The notes under the pieces: generated by a model
The model's input: only the letters and a program-made list of their open reading frames with translations
What the model was told of the DNA's origin: nothing
Database searches by the model: none
Assembly: GCF_000974445.1 (NCBI RefSeq)
Contig: NZ_BBOJ01000005.1
Coordinates: 248,001 to 312,000, forward strand
Length of the DNA stretch: 64,000 bases
From: Lentzea aerocolonigenes
GTDB lineage: Bacteria > Actinomycetota > Actinomycetes > Mycobacteriales > Pseudonocardiaceae
Reading direction: 5' to 3'
Part shown: positions 1-9,487 of the stretch, one piece after another
Numbering within the stretch: the stretch's first letter is position 1
Layout: each line of letters begins with the position of its first letter
Position numbers and translations under genes: made by a program

Positions 1-2595
1 TACACGGACACCGAGATCCGGCCCCTGCTGCTGAGCCTGGTCGATCCGCTGGTCGTCGCCGCGCAGGCCGCCGCGGTGTGGCAGGACTTCGTCCTCGAAC
101 TGCCCCACTCGTTGCCGGACGGCACCACGAGGTGGATCCAGCTGCGGGCTTGCGTGTCCGGTAGCGCCACGGCGAGGAGCCTCACCGGTGTCGCCACCGA
201 CGTGACGAAGCGGCACGCGGACCAGCAGGCGCTCGCCGACCTCGCCGACCGCTACCGGTTGCTCGTCGAGCTCAGCCCCGACGCGATCGTGGTCCACGAG
301 GCGGGTGTGCTGACCTACACCAATCCCGCGGGGATCCGCTTCCTCGGCGCGGGCACGGCCGAGGAGCTCATCGGTCGTCCGATCACGGACTTCGTCCATC
401 CCGCTTCGGTGCCGGACATGATGCGCCGGATCACCGGGCTGACCACACCCGGCGCGGCCACCGAACCCTCTGGCGCCACCATCGTGAGGTTCGACGGCGG
501 CACGATCGACGTCGAAGTGGTGTCCGTGCGGACGACGTGGGAGGGCAGGCCGGCCTTCCAGGTGATCCTGCGCGACGTCACCGCGCAAAAGGCCGCAGAG
601 GCCACCCTGCACTACCAGGCGGCACTGGTCGCGCACGTCAGCGACGCGATCATCGCGACCACCGCCGCGGGCGTCGTGACGACGTGGAACCCCGCCGCCG
701 AGACGGTGTACGGCCGTTCGGCGACCGAGGCCGTCGGCAGGCCGGTCTCCTTGCTGGTCGGTGCGCCGCTCGATCCCGCCGCGATCGTGCGCCTGGGCGG
801 CATGGACCGGGCGGTGCACCGGCGTTCCGACGGCACCACCCTCGTCATCAGGGTGTCGGCCGCGGAGATGGACGACGGCTACGTGCTGGTGTGCGCGGAC
901 GAGACCGCGCGGCGCCGTGCGGAGCAGCACTTCACGACAGTCGTCGCCTCACTGGAGGAGGGGGTTCTGGTGGTGGGCCCGACCGGTCTGGTCGAGTCGG
1001 CCAACCCGGCGGTGGAACGGGTCCTCGGCATTCGCGCGGAACGCCTCATCGGATCGCCCACGACCGCGTGCCCGCTCTACGACGAGCGAGGCGTCCGCCT
1101 GCCGGAATCGGAATACCCGTGCGTGCAGACCCGGCGGACCGGTCTGCCGCACAACGGGCGTGTAGTCCGTGTGCACAGGCCCGACGGACAGGACATCTGG
1201 CTGTCGGTGAGCTGCCGGCCGCTCAACCAGGTGAACACGTACCCGGCCTCCGTGGTCATCTCGTTCACCGACATCACCGAGCGCAAGTCGATCGCCGCCC
1301 GTCTCGAGCACGACGCCACCCACGACGGGCTGACGGGACTCGCGAACCGGACGCTGGTCATCCGGCACCTGTCGTCGCGCTCGGGCCCGCTGGCGGTGCT
1401 GTTCGTCGACCTCGACAAGTTCAAGGTCATCAACGACTCGCTCGGACACGCCGTCGGCGACAAGGTGCTGAGGATCATCGGCGAGCGGTTGCAGAGGAAC
1501 GTCCGCGGCGGTGATCTCGTCGGCAGGCTCGGCGGTGACGAGTTCGTGGTCGTCGCCCGCAACATCGCCAGGGCCGACGTGTGCGGGCTCGCCGAGCACC
1601 TGCGGGACGCCGTCGTCGCCCCCCTCTCCGTCGACGGACGGCAGCTGCACATCGACGCGAGCATCGGCATCGTCGTCACCGGTCCCGGTGATGCGCGCAC
1701 CGGCGAGGACCTTCTCCGCGACTCCGACGTCGCGATGTACCAGGCGAAGTCCCAGGGCCGAGGCCGGTACGTGTTCTTCGACGTCGACCTCCGCGAGAAG
1801 ATGCAGCGCCGCCTCCAGCTCGAAGGGGATCTGCGCGAGGCCGCGTCGAACGAGCAGCTCACGGTCGTCTACCAGCCGATCGCGGATCTCAGGAGCGGCC
1901 GGGTGGCGTCCGTCGAGGCGCTCCTGCGGTGGAACCACCCGGTGCACGGGTCGATCTCACCCGCCGAGTTCATCCCGCTGGCCGAGGAGAGCGACCTGAT
2001 CAACCTCGTCGGTGACCACGTCCTGCGGACGACGACCGGGGAGGTCGGCGTGGTGCGTTCCCAGGTCGGGACGGAATGCGACCTGGCGGTGAACCTGTCG
2101 CCGCGCCAGCTCGAGGACCCCCGGCTGGTGACCGCGGTGCAGGACGTGCTGCGCACCACCGGCATCGTCCCGAGCACGCTCTGCCTCGAGATCACCGAGA
2201 ACGCGCTGATGAGGGACCCCGCGGTCGCGGGTCGGACGCTCAGGGCGCTGCGTGAGCTCGGAGTGCGGCTCGCCATCGACGACTTCGGCACCGGTTACTC
2301 GTCTCTGGCCCAGCTCCGCAGGCTGCCGATCGACCAGCTGAAGATCGACAGGTCCTTCGTCTCCGCGTTGGGCGAGAGCCGAGAGGCGGAGGCGATCGTC
2401 GGCAGCATCGTGATGATGGCCCACGCGGTGAACCTCACCGTCGTCGCCGAAGGCGTGGAGACCGAAGAGCAGCTCGACGTGCTGCGCCGACTGGACTGCG
2501 ACAAGGTGCAGGGTTTCCACCTCGGCAGGCCGACCTCGCCGGACCTGCTGCCGGACCGCCTGCCGGAAAGTCAGCCGTCCACGGCGGGCAGGTAG
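1..2595 (+). CDS. PAS-GGDEF-EAL c-di-GMP turnover protein (5' partial)
   Basis: The reading frame is open to the left edge, so the gene begins upstream; GTG at 76 is only the first start codon in view. Visible order: tail of a PAS domain, then further PAS domains (about residues 60-170, 175-280 and 285-410 from that GTG), a GGDEF domain with intact LGGDEF near residue 486, and an EAL domain with VEALLRW near 613, DDFGTGYSS, KIDRSF and VAEGVET. Both catalytic signatures are intact, so it may make and degrade c-di-GMP, though such fusions often keep only one activity. No membrane segment is seen. Its 3' end overlaps the convergent kinase gene by 25 bp. Confidence 0.93.
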   Translation, partial: YTDTEIRPLLLSLVDPLVVAAQAAAVWQDFVLELPHSLPDGTTRWIQLRACVSGSATARSLTGVATDVTKRHADQQALADLADRYRLLVELSPDAIVVHEAGVLTYTNPAGIRFLGAGTAEELIGRPITDFVHPASVPDMMRRITGLTTPGAATEPSGATIVRFDGGTIDVEVVSVRTTWEGRPAFQVILRDVTAQKAAEATLHYQAALVAHVSDAIIATTAAGVVTTWNPAAETVYGRSATEAVGRPVSLLVGAPLDPAAIVRLGGMDRAVHRRSDGTTLVIRVSAAEMDDGYVLVCADETARRRAEQHFTTVVASLEEGVLVVGPTGLVESANPAVERVLGIRAERLIGSPTTACPLYDERGVRLPESEYPCVQTRRTGLPHNGRVVRVHRPDGQDIWLSVSCRPLNQVNTYPASVVISFTDITERKSIAARLEHDATHDGLTGLANRTLVIRHLSSRSGPLAVLFVDLDKFKVINDSLGHAVGDKVLRIIGERLQRNVRGGDLVGRLGGDEFVVVARNIARADVCGLAEHLRDAVVAPLSVDGRQLHIDASIGIVVTGPGDARTGEDLLRDSDVAMYQAKSQGRGRYVFFDVDLREKMQRRLQLEGDLREAASNEQLTVVYQPIADLRSGRVASVEALLRWNHPVHGSISPAEFIPLAEESDLINLVGDHVLRTTTGEVGVVRSQVGTECDLAVNLSPRQLEDPRLVTAVQDVLRTTGIVPSTLCLEITENALMRDPAVAGRTLRALRELGVRLAIDDFGTGYSSLAQLRRLPIDQLKIDRSFVSALGESREAEAIVGSIVMMAHAVNLTVVAEGVETEEQLDVLRRLDCDKVQGFHLGRPTSPDLLPDRLPESQPSTAGR

Positions 2596-4163
2596 ACGTC
2601 GATCGTCGTGCCCTCCCCGACGGTCGAGGAGATGACCAGTTCGCCGCCGTACCGGCGGACTATTCTGTACACAGTGGACAGACCAAGTCCGGTGCCCTGT
2701 CCCACCGGCTTGGTGGTGAAGAACGGATCGAGCACGTGCTCGAGCACGTCCGGCGGAATGCCTTCCCCGGAGTCCACGACGGTGAGCTTGACGTAGCGGC
2801 CCTGTGTGAGCGGACCGGTGTCCGTGTCGACCACGTGGTTGCGGGTGCGCAGGACGAGCGTGCCGCCCGCGGGCATCGCGTCCCGTGCGTTCACCGCGAG
2901 GTTGAGCACTATCTGGCCGAGCTGACCGCTGTCGACGAAGACCCGCCGCAGGCCGGGTTCCCTGTCCTCGACCATCTCGATCATCGAGCTGAGCAGTGGT
3001 ACGAGCAGCGTCTCGATCTCGTCGAGAAACTCGTTGACGTCGACCGGTTCTGGCGCGGCGATGTCGGGCCGCCCGAACGCCAGCAGCTGGGAGATCAGGC
3101 GGCCGGCTCGGGTGCCCGCCCGAACCACGCCGTCGAGGCTCTTGCGCAGGGACCCGGCGATCGCGGAGTCCACGGCGCCGTTCTCCGCGCCCGTCTCGGT
3201 CGTGTCCTGGGCGATGCTCGCGTGGCCGAGGATGGAGGTCAGGATGTTGTTGAAGTCGTGCGCCACACCGCCGGCCAGCTGGCCGAGGCTCTCCAGCCGC
3301 TCGGCCACCCGCAGCCGGTGGTCCAGTTCGCGCTGCCGTTCCTCCGCCCGGATCTTCTCCGTGATGTCGTCGACGACACCGACGCACTGGAGCATCCGTC
3401 CGTGTTCGTCGTACGCGTTGTGCAGGCTGATGTCGAGCCACCGGCCACCGCCGGGGCGTTTGACGGGCCACTGGTTGCGGATCAGTCCGTCCTGCCTGCC
3501 CGCCAGCACCTCGGCGAGTTCGCGGTCGCCCTCCAGGCCGATGGCGGCCTGCCACGCGAGGCCGGTCAGCTGATCCGCCGAGCGACCGAGGATCGTGGTG
3601 AGCCGGGTGTTGACGTTCACCGCGGTTCCCGCAGTGTCGACGAGGAGAATCCCCACCGGGGCCGACTCGGCCATCAACCGGAACTGTTGTTCGCTGCGCT
3701 GTGTCTCGCGGACCTTCTCGACCAGCTTGGTGTTGACGATCCGCAGGTGTTCGCGTGTCAGGCCCTCGTCGATCGGGATCGGCTCGCACGACCGCTCGTC
3801 GTCCAGTTCGGCGTCGATGACCTCCAGCAGCTTGGCGGGATCGTCGGTCTTGGTCACGACGTGGCGGACGCCGTACCCGAGGGCGAGCGGGGCGGCCTCG
3901 TGATCCAGGTAGTTGGCGGTCGCGAAGATCACGGGGACGCCGGCCGTCTCCGGTTTGGCCCGCAGCTCGCGCACGAGCTGGTAGCCGTCCATCCGCGGCA
4001 TCATCACGTCGGTCACCACGAGATCGGGAATCTCGTCGGTGATCCGGTCCAGCGCCTCGACACCGTCGCCGGCCTCCAGCACCCGGTGCCCGTGACGGGT
4101 GAGCAGAGTGCGCATCAGATCGCGGTTGATCGGGAGGTCGTCGACGATCAGGACAGTCGCCAT
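2571..4163 (-). CDS. REC-PAS-histidine kinase
   Basis: 530 residues, no membrane segment. An N-terminal receiver domain has the phospho-acceptor Asp at about 52 (VVTDVMMPRMDGY). A PAS domain follows (about 155-270), then a kinase core with H-box His at about 302 (GGVAHDFNNIL), N-box NLAVNARDAM, and G-boxes DSGEGIPP and GTGLGLSTV. A receiver at the N terminus of a soluble kinase suggests it receives phosphate from another kinase. ATG 4163 is chosen because MATVLIVDD is a classic receiver start. Upstream in the same direction is a stand-alone HPt protein, and across the divergent gap a hybrid kinase, so all three may form one phosphorelay (inference). Confidence 0.93.
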   Translation of the reverse strand: MATVLIVDDLPINRDLMRTLLTRHGHRVLEAGDGVEALDRITDEIPDLVVTDVMMPRMDGYQLVRELRAKPETAGVPVIFATANYLDHEAAPLALGYGVRHVVTKTDDPAKLLEVIDAELDDERSCEPIPIDEGLTREHLRIVNTKLVEKVRETQRSEQQFRLMAESAPVGILLVDTAGTAVNVNTRLTTILGRSADQLTGLAWQAAIGLEGDRELAEVLAGRQDGLIRNQWPVKRPGGGRWLDISLHNAYDEHGRMLQCVGVVDDITEKIRAEERQRELDHRLRVAERLESLGQLAGGVAHDFNNILTSILGHASIAQDTTETGAENGAVDSAIAGSLRKSLDGVVRAGTRAGRLISQLLAFGRPDIAAPEPVDVNEFLDEIETLLVPLLSSMIEMVEDREPGLRRVFVDSGQLGQIVLNLAVNARDAMPAGGTLVLRTRNHVVDTDTGPLTQGRYVKLTVVDSGEGIPPDVLEHVLDPFFTTKPVGQGTGLGLSTVYRIVRRYGGELVISSTVGEGTTIDVYLPAVDG

Positions 4164-4243
4164 GCGCTCATCTCCTGGTACGTCAACGTTTCCGCCACAG
4201 TAGGGACACCGGGACGACGTGCAACTCGATCTTGTGCGGAGCG

Positions 4244-4606
4244 CTACATCCCGGCGGTTGCGCGGGTCGCGCGTGCGTAACCGGTGCGCAGCTCGGCGAC
4301 CACTGCCGCGGCGCCCGCGATGTCGCCCGACTTGAGGCGCGCACTGAGCTCGCCGCAGGAGTCGACCACGTCGACGGCGCCGATGTGGCCCGCGAGACTG
4401 GTCAGATCGTGTGCCTGCTCTCTGGCGGTCTTGCTGTCGCGGGCGGCGACCGCCGCCGCGATGGCGTCGATGTGGCGGGGCGCCGCGGTGCGGAACGCGC
4501 TGAGCACGCGCGCGGCGAGGTCACCGGGTTCCGCCGGGCGGCCGAACCGGAGCTGGGCGAGCCGTTCGGTGATCGCCGAACGCAGTTCCTCATCCGATAT
4601 GATCAT
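4244..4606 (-). CDS. Stand-alone HPt phosphotransfer protein
   Basis: 120 residues. The segment AHDLTSLAGHIGA matches the HPt signature, with the predicted phosphorylated His at about residue 66. The protein is all-alpha, with no other domain or signal peptide. HPt proteins shuttle phosphate between the receiver of a hybrid kinase and a second receiver. Here it lies between a REC-kinase gene (same strand, 80 bp downstream) and a hybrid kinase with two receivers (divergent, about 60 bp away), which makes those two its obvious partners. AAGGG lies about 10 nt before the ATG. Confidence 0.85.
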   Translation of the reverse strand: MIISDEELRSAITERLAQLRFGRPAEPGDLAARVLSAFRTAAPRHIDAIAAAVAARDSKTAREQAHDLTSLAGHIGAVDVVDSCGELSARLKSGDIAGAAAVVAELRTGYARATRATAGM

Positions 4607-4664
4607 GGTGATTCACCCTTGCGGGGTGTGAGCGTTGCAACTTTTCGCACGTACCTTACGCCAC

Positions 4665-7600
4665 ATGGAGTACTCGGCAAGGTCGGCGCTCCGGTCGTCC
4701 CGCATCGTCGGGTCGACCGTGGTGATCGTGATCGCGATTGCCGGCATCACGTTGCTCGGGCACGCCACGGGCGTGCGGATCTTGACGTCGATGGTTCCCG
4801 GCGCCGCCACGACGAGGTCGATCTCCGCGCTGATGCTCGTGTTGCTGGCGTTCGGGTTGTGGTTGATCGCGCCCGCCGCGGCGAGCACGCCGCGCCGGCG
4901 TGCGGGACAGGCGCTCGGTGCGGTGGTGGCGCTGACCGGGGCGCTCGTGGCGGCGGAGTACCTGACCGGGTGGCATTTCGGCGTCGACACGCTGCTGTTC
5001 CCGGCCCGCGCGAGGGAGTGGGCGGTCACCAGCTTTCCCGGACGTCCGTCGCCGCACACCGCGGTGGCGTTCGTGTTGTCGGGCCTCGCACTGGTGTTGA
5101 TGGACACCGACGGTCGACGTGGACACCGGCCTGCCGCCGTCCTGGCTCCGGCCGGCGCTCTCGTTGCCACCACGGCACTGCTCGGGCACGCGTACGGTCT
5201 CACGTACCTCGCCGGTGACTCGAGGGTCGGTCAGATGCCGTTCAACACGGCGCTGTGCCTCATCTTCCTCTCCACCGGCCTGGTGGCGTGCCGTCCGGAC
5301 AGGACAACAGCGAGAGTGTTCCTCGGCGGTGCCGAGGGCGGAGACGTGTTCCGCCAGCTGAGGCTCGCGATGACCGTGTTGTTCGTGCTGTTCGCCTTGC
5401 TGTTGAACGCGGTGGGCGACAAGGACGCCGGCTCCCAGAACGCCGTCATCACCGTGTCCACCGCCGCGACGGTGCTGATCCTCTACGCGGTGTTCCTGCG
5501 AGCCGGGTCCGATTTGGACAGAGCGGGCCGGACACAGCGAAAACTGCTCTCCGAGCTGCGCCGGGAACGCGACTTCAACCGCACGGTGCTGCGGTCGCTG
5601 CGCGAAGGCGTGCTCATCGCCGATCCTCGCGGGAAGGTGCTGGAGGTCAACCCTCGCTGGTGCGAGATCACCGGATATCACAAGGAGAAAGCGGTCGGTG
5701 CCGAACCGCCGTACCCGTGGCTGCCGGCCGGCTCCGGCGCTGTCGCCGAGGACGGCGCGGAGGAGGACGTTCTCCTGTGCCGCCACGACGGCACCGAGAT
5801 CGCCGTTCAGATGACCACCACGAGGGTGTGCGACGAGGAGGGGACCCGGCTGATCGTCAGCAGCTACCGGGACCTCACGTCGCGCAACAAGGCCGAAGCC
5901 GAGCGGCAACGGTCCGCGGAAAGGCTCGACCACTTCTTCGACATCTCGACCGACCTGCTGTGCATCGCCGGCACCGATGGTTACTTCAAGCACCTCAACG
6001 CCGCCTGGGAACGCACGCTCGGCTATACCGCGGAAGAGCTGAAGAGCCGGCCGTACGTCGACTTCGTCCATCCCGACGACGTGGCGAGGACCGCGGCCGA
6101 GAGCGCGGAGCAGGTCGCGTTGAACCGAACCACCCTGATGTTCGACAACCGGTACCGCTGCCGTGACGGCTCCTACCGGTGGCTCACCTGGAACGCGGTC
6201 CCCATCCCGGACGAGGGACTGGTCTACGCGGTGGCTCGCGACACCACGGCACAGCGGGCCGCCGATGACGCCGCCGCACGTCTGGCCGCCATCGTGAAGG
6301 GCACCGACGACGCCGTCATCGGTCAGACCCTCGACGGCATCATCACCAGCTGGAACCCGGCAGCGGAACGCCAGTACGGCTACACCGCCGAGGAAGCTGT
6401 GGGCCGGTCCATCGACCTGATCGTGCCCGCAGGTGAACGCGACGAACTCGGTGGGCTCCTGCAGACCGACGGCGACCAGTCGATCCGGTTGCACGACATC
6501 GTGCGGGTCCGCAAGGACGGCAGCCGCCTGCACGTGGAGGTGAGCGTCTCGCCGATCCGCGACAGCGCCGGTCAGATCGTCGGCGTCTCGTCCATCGCCC
6601 GCGACGTCACCGAGCGGATCAAGGCCGAACAACGGTTCCAGCAGCTCGTCCTCGCCGCGCCGGACGCGATGCTGATCGTTGACGAGCACGGCACGATCGT
6701 GCTGGTCAACGAACAGACCGAACGCCTCTTCGGGTACCGCCGCGACGACCTGGTGGGCCAGTCGATCGAACTGCTGATCCCGGCGCGGTTGCGGCAGAAG
6801 CACATCGGTCACCGGCAGCGCTATCTGCAGGATCCGGTCCACCGCAGGATGGGCACCGGCATCGAACTGGCCGGCATGCGCCACGACGGCAGCCACATCC
6901 CGGTGGAGATCAGCCTCGCACCACTGGACACCGAGCAGGGCACACTCGTCTCGGCTGCGATCCGCGACATCAGCGAACGCCGCGAGGCCGAGCTGAAACT
7001 GGCCGACGCCCGCGACAAGGCGCTCGCCGCCGCGCAGCTCAAAACGCAGTTCGTCGCCATGGTCAGCCACGAGATCCGCACGCCGATGAACGGCGTCATC
7101 GGCCTGACCGACCTGCTGCTCCAAACGCCGCTGGAACCGTCCCAGCGCCGCTATGCCGAGGCGATCCAGACCTCGGGCCGCGCGCTGCTGTCGATCATCA
7201 ACGACATCCTGGACTTCTCCAAGATCGAAGCGGGCAAGCTCAAGCTGATCCACGCCGAGTTCGAACTCGACAGGGTTCTCGAGGAAGTCGTGCAGGCCGT
7301 CGCCCAAGCCGCCCGCGACAAGCACGTCGAAGTCGTCTGCGACTACCCGCCCAACCTGCCCACCGCACTGCGCGGCGACGACGGCAGGCTGCGCCAGGCT
7401 CTGCTCAACCTCCTCGGCAACGCCGTCAAGTTCACCGAGGAGGGCAGCGTGCTGCTGCGCGCGGAACCCCAGGAGGACGACAGCCACCGGGTCACGTTCA
7501 CGGTCCTGGACACGGGCATCGGCATCGCGCCGGAGGACCTGGCTCGCCTCACCGAACCGTTCTCCCAGGCCGACGCCGCCAGCACCCGCAGGTACGGGGG

Positions 7601-8579
7601 TACCGGCCTCGGCCTGACGATCACCAGGCAGCTGGTGGAACTCATGGGCGGAACCCTGGACATGGCCAGCAAGCTCGGGCAGGGCAGCCGCTTCTGGTTC
7701 ACGATCGGCTTCGAGCCGCAGGAACACCCGGCCGCACAACGCACCCGCCTCCCCCTGCGCAGCCACATGACGGGCAACCGGTTGCTGGTGATCGACGACA
7801 ATCCGACCAACCTGCACCTGATCAGCAGGCACGCCAAGGCCTGGGGCATGGACCCGACCGCGGTCTCCGACGGCCTGGCCGGTCTGGAACACCTGCGCGA
7901 AGCCGCACGGACCGACGTTCCGTTCGAGCTGGCGGTGGTCGACCAGCACATGCCCAGCTTCGACGGCGTCGCGCTGATCGACGCCATCGCCGCCGACGCG
8001 GGCATCCCTCCGGTCAAGGTGGTCCTGCTGACCTCCGGCTCGTACCGCGACGACCAGCGCGCCGAGGCCTCGGGCGCGGCTGCCCTGCTGCCCAAACCGA
8101 TCGGCCCGTCCCAGCTCTACAACTGTCTGCTCGAGATCCTCACTCCGGAAACCAGTACGCCGAAGCCGCGTCACCCGGTGGAGACGCCTGCCACCGCGAG
8201 CCGCGGCTTGATCCTGCTGGCCGAGGACAACGAGATCAACCAGATGGTCGCCGTGGAAACCCTCACCATGCTCGGGTACCAGGTGGACGTCGCCCAGGAC
8301 GGGTACGAGGTCCTCGAACTCGCGGACACCAGGCCGTACCTGGCGATCCTGATGGACTGCCAGATGCCGAGAATGGACGGCTACACCGCCACGGCTGAGC
8401 TGCGCAGGCGTGAGCACGGCGGCAGGCGCATCCCGATCATCGCCATGACCGCGCACGCCCTCGCAGAGGACCGCGACCGCTGCCTGGCCGCGGGCATGGA
8501 CGACTACCTCACCAAGCCCATCGACTCGCACAAGCTGCAGCGGACCCTCGACGAGTGGAGTGCGAGCACCCTGGCCTGA
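4665..8579 (+). CDS. Membrane hybrid histidine kinase with four PAS and two receiver domains
   Basis: About 1304 residues. The N terminus has roughly seven or eight hydrophobic segments to about residue 290 (MASE-like sensory membrane region, family not recognised), then a linker and four PAS domains (about 305-415, 425-535, 545-655, 665-775). The HisKA His is near 802 (MVSHEIRTPMNG). HATPase signatures are NLLGNAVKF, DTGIGIAP and GGTGLGLTI. Two receivers follow: the first with acceptor VVDQHMP, the second LAEDNEIN with MDCQMPRMDGY and the conserved Lys in YLTKPID. ATG 4665 is preferred over an in-frame TTG at 4635; neither has a good Shine-Dalgarno. Probably signals through the neighbouring HPt protein. 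Confidence 0.93.
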   Translation: MEYSARSALRSSRIVGSTVVIVIAIAGITLLGHATGVRILTSMVPGAATTRSISALMLVLLAFGLWLIAPAAASTPRRRAGQALGAVVALTGALVAAEYLTGWHFGVDTLLFPARAREWAVTSFPGRPSPHTAVAFVLSGLALVLMDTDGRRGHRPAAVLAPAGALVATTALLGHAYGLTYLAGDSRVGQMPFNTALCLIFLSTGLVACRPDRTTARVFLGGAEGGDVFRQLRLAMTVLFVLFALLLNAVGDKDAGSQNAVITVSTAATVLILYAVFLRAGSDLDRAGRTQRKLLSELRRERDFNRTVLRSLREGVLIADPRGKVLEVNPRWCEITGYHKEKAVGAEPPYPWLPAGSGAVAEDGAEEDVLLCRHDGTEIAVQMTTTRVCDEEGTRLIVSSYRDLTSRNKAEAERQRSAERLDHFFDISTDLLCIAGTDGYFKHLNAAWERTLGYTAEELKSRPYVDFVHPDDVARTAAESAEQVALNRTTLMFDNRYRCRDGSYRWLTWNAVPIPDEGLVYAVARDTTAQRAADDAAARLAAIVKGTDDAVIGQTLDGIITSWNPAAERQYGYTAEEAVGRSIDLIVPAGERDELGGLLQTDGDQSIRLHDIVRVRKDGSRLHVEVSVSPIRDSAGQIVGVSSIARDVTERIKAEQRFQQLVLAAPDAMLIVDEHGTIVLVNEQTERLFGYRRDDLVGQSIELLIPARLRQKHIGHRQRYLQDPVHRRMGTGIELAGMRHDGSHIPVEISLAPLDTEQGTLVSAAIRDISERREAELKLADARDKALAAAQLKTQFVAMVSHEIRTPMNGVIGLTDLLLQTPLEPSQRRYAEAIQTSGRALLSIINDILDFSKIEAGKLKLIHAEFELDRVLEEVVQAVAQAARDKHVEVVCDYPPNLPTALRGDDGRLRQALLNLLGNAVKFTEEGSVLLRAEPQEDDSHRVTFTVLDTGIGIAPEDLARLTEPFSQADAASTRRYGGTGLGLTITRQLVELMGGTLDMASKLGQGSRFWFTIGFEPQEHPAAQRTRLPLRSHMTGNRLLVIDDNPTNLHLISRHAKAWGMDPTAVSDGLAGLEHLREAARTDVPFELAVVDQHMPSFDGVALIDAIAADAGIPPVKVVLLTSGSYRDDQRAEASGAAALLPKPIGPSQLYNCLLEILTPETSTPKPRHPVETPATASRGLILLAEDNEINQMVAVETLTMLGYQVDVAQDGYEVLELADTRPYLAILMDCQMPRMDGYTATAELRRREHGGRRIPIIAMTAHALAEDRDRCLAAGMDDYLTKPIDSHKLQRTLDEWSASTLA

Positions 8580-8689
8580 CCCGCCCGCGGAACACGACCG
8601 GCATCCTCCGAATTCGGGATGCACAGCATCGCGCCGGTCGGCGGTGATTACGTTCGAAGCCCGTGCCCGGCAGCGGAAAGGCATCGCAC

Positions 8690-9484
8690 GTGACCCCACT
8701 GCTGCTCGTCGTCGTGACGCTGCTGGGCCTGCTCGCCGGCTCGTTCCTCACCACGGTCGTCGACCGGGTCCCACGTGGACAGTCGGTGGTCAGGCCGCGG
8801 TCGCGCTGCCGGACGTGCGGCAGTCCTGTCCGGAACCGGCACAACATCCCGGTGGTCGGCTGGGTGGTGCTGAAGGGCCGGTGCGCGGACTGCGGTACGC
8901 GCACCGGCCTGCACAACCCGTTGCTGGAAGCCGGAACGGCGGCGTTGTTCATCGCGATCGCCCGGCGCCTGGCAGACGGACCGCTGCTCAGCGCCCTGCC
9001 CGCGTACCTCTACTTCGCCGCGCTGGGGATCGCGCTCTCGATCATCGACCTGGAACACCACCGGTTGCCGGACGCGCTCGTCCTACCTGCCTACCCGGTC
9101 GTGGCGATCCTGCTCACGGCATCGTCGGTGGTGCGGAACGACTGGTCGTCGCTGGGCCGCGCCGCCGCGGGCGCCGCTGTGCTGTTCGGTTGTTACCTGG
9201 CGCTGGTACTGGCACATCCGCGCGGCATGGGGTTCGGCGACGTCAAGCTGGCCGGTGTCGTCGGGGGCGTGCTGGGCTACCTGTCCTGGTCGGCTCTGGT
9301 TGTCGGTGCCCTCGGCGCGTTCGTGCTGGGTGCTGTCACCGGTGTGGCGATGATGGCGGTGGGACGTGCCGGACGGACGACCGCGATTCCCTTCGGCCCG
9401 TTCATGATCGTCAGCGCGGTCGTGGCGGTGTTCGCCGCCGGGCCGATCGCCGAGGCCTACCTGGCGTTGCTGCGAGCGGTCTGA
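8690..9484 (+). CDS. pilD: Prepilin peptidase (type IV leader peptidase, A24)
   Basis: About 264 residues, polytopic. The two catalytic aspartates of the aspartic prepilin peptidases are visible in IIDLEHHRLPD and GFGDVKLAG. A cytoplasmic loop carries the CRTCG...CADCG zinc-type tetracysteine of the bifunctional N-methylating subfamily. It would cleave and N-methylate the prepilins encoded on the opposite strand. GTG 8690 is chosen over GTG 8663 because GGAAAGG (8675-8681) lies 8 nt upstream and the protein then starts just before the first hydrophobic helix. It ends 3 bp from the convergent pilus operon. Confidence 0.92.
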   Translation: MTPLLLVVVTLLGLLAGSFLTTVVDRVPRGQSVVRPRSRCRTCGSPVRNRHNIPVVGWVVLKGRCADCGTRTGLHNPLLEAGTAALFIAIARRLADGPLLSALPAYLYFAALGIALSIIDLEHHRLPDALVLPAYPVVAILLTASSVVRNDWSSLGRAAAGAAVLFGCYLALVLAHPRGMGFGDVKLAGVVGGVLGYLSWSALVVGALGAFVLGAVTGVAMMAVGRAGRTTAIPFGPFMIVSAVVAVFAAGPIAEAYLALLRAV

Positions 9485-9487
9485 CCG

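Noticed and set aside
4656-8699. 1347-codon open frame on the minus strand opposite the hybrid kinase
   Set aside because: Its translation is low-complexity with no domain; it is a shadow of a well-supported plus-strand gene in high-GC DNA.
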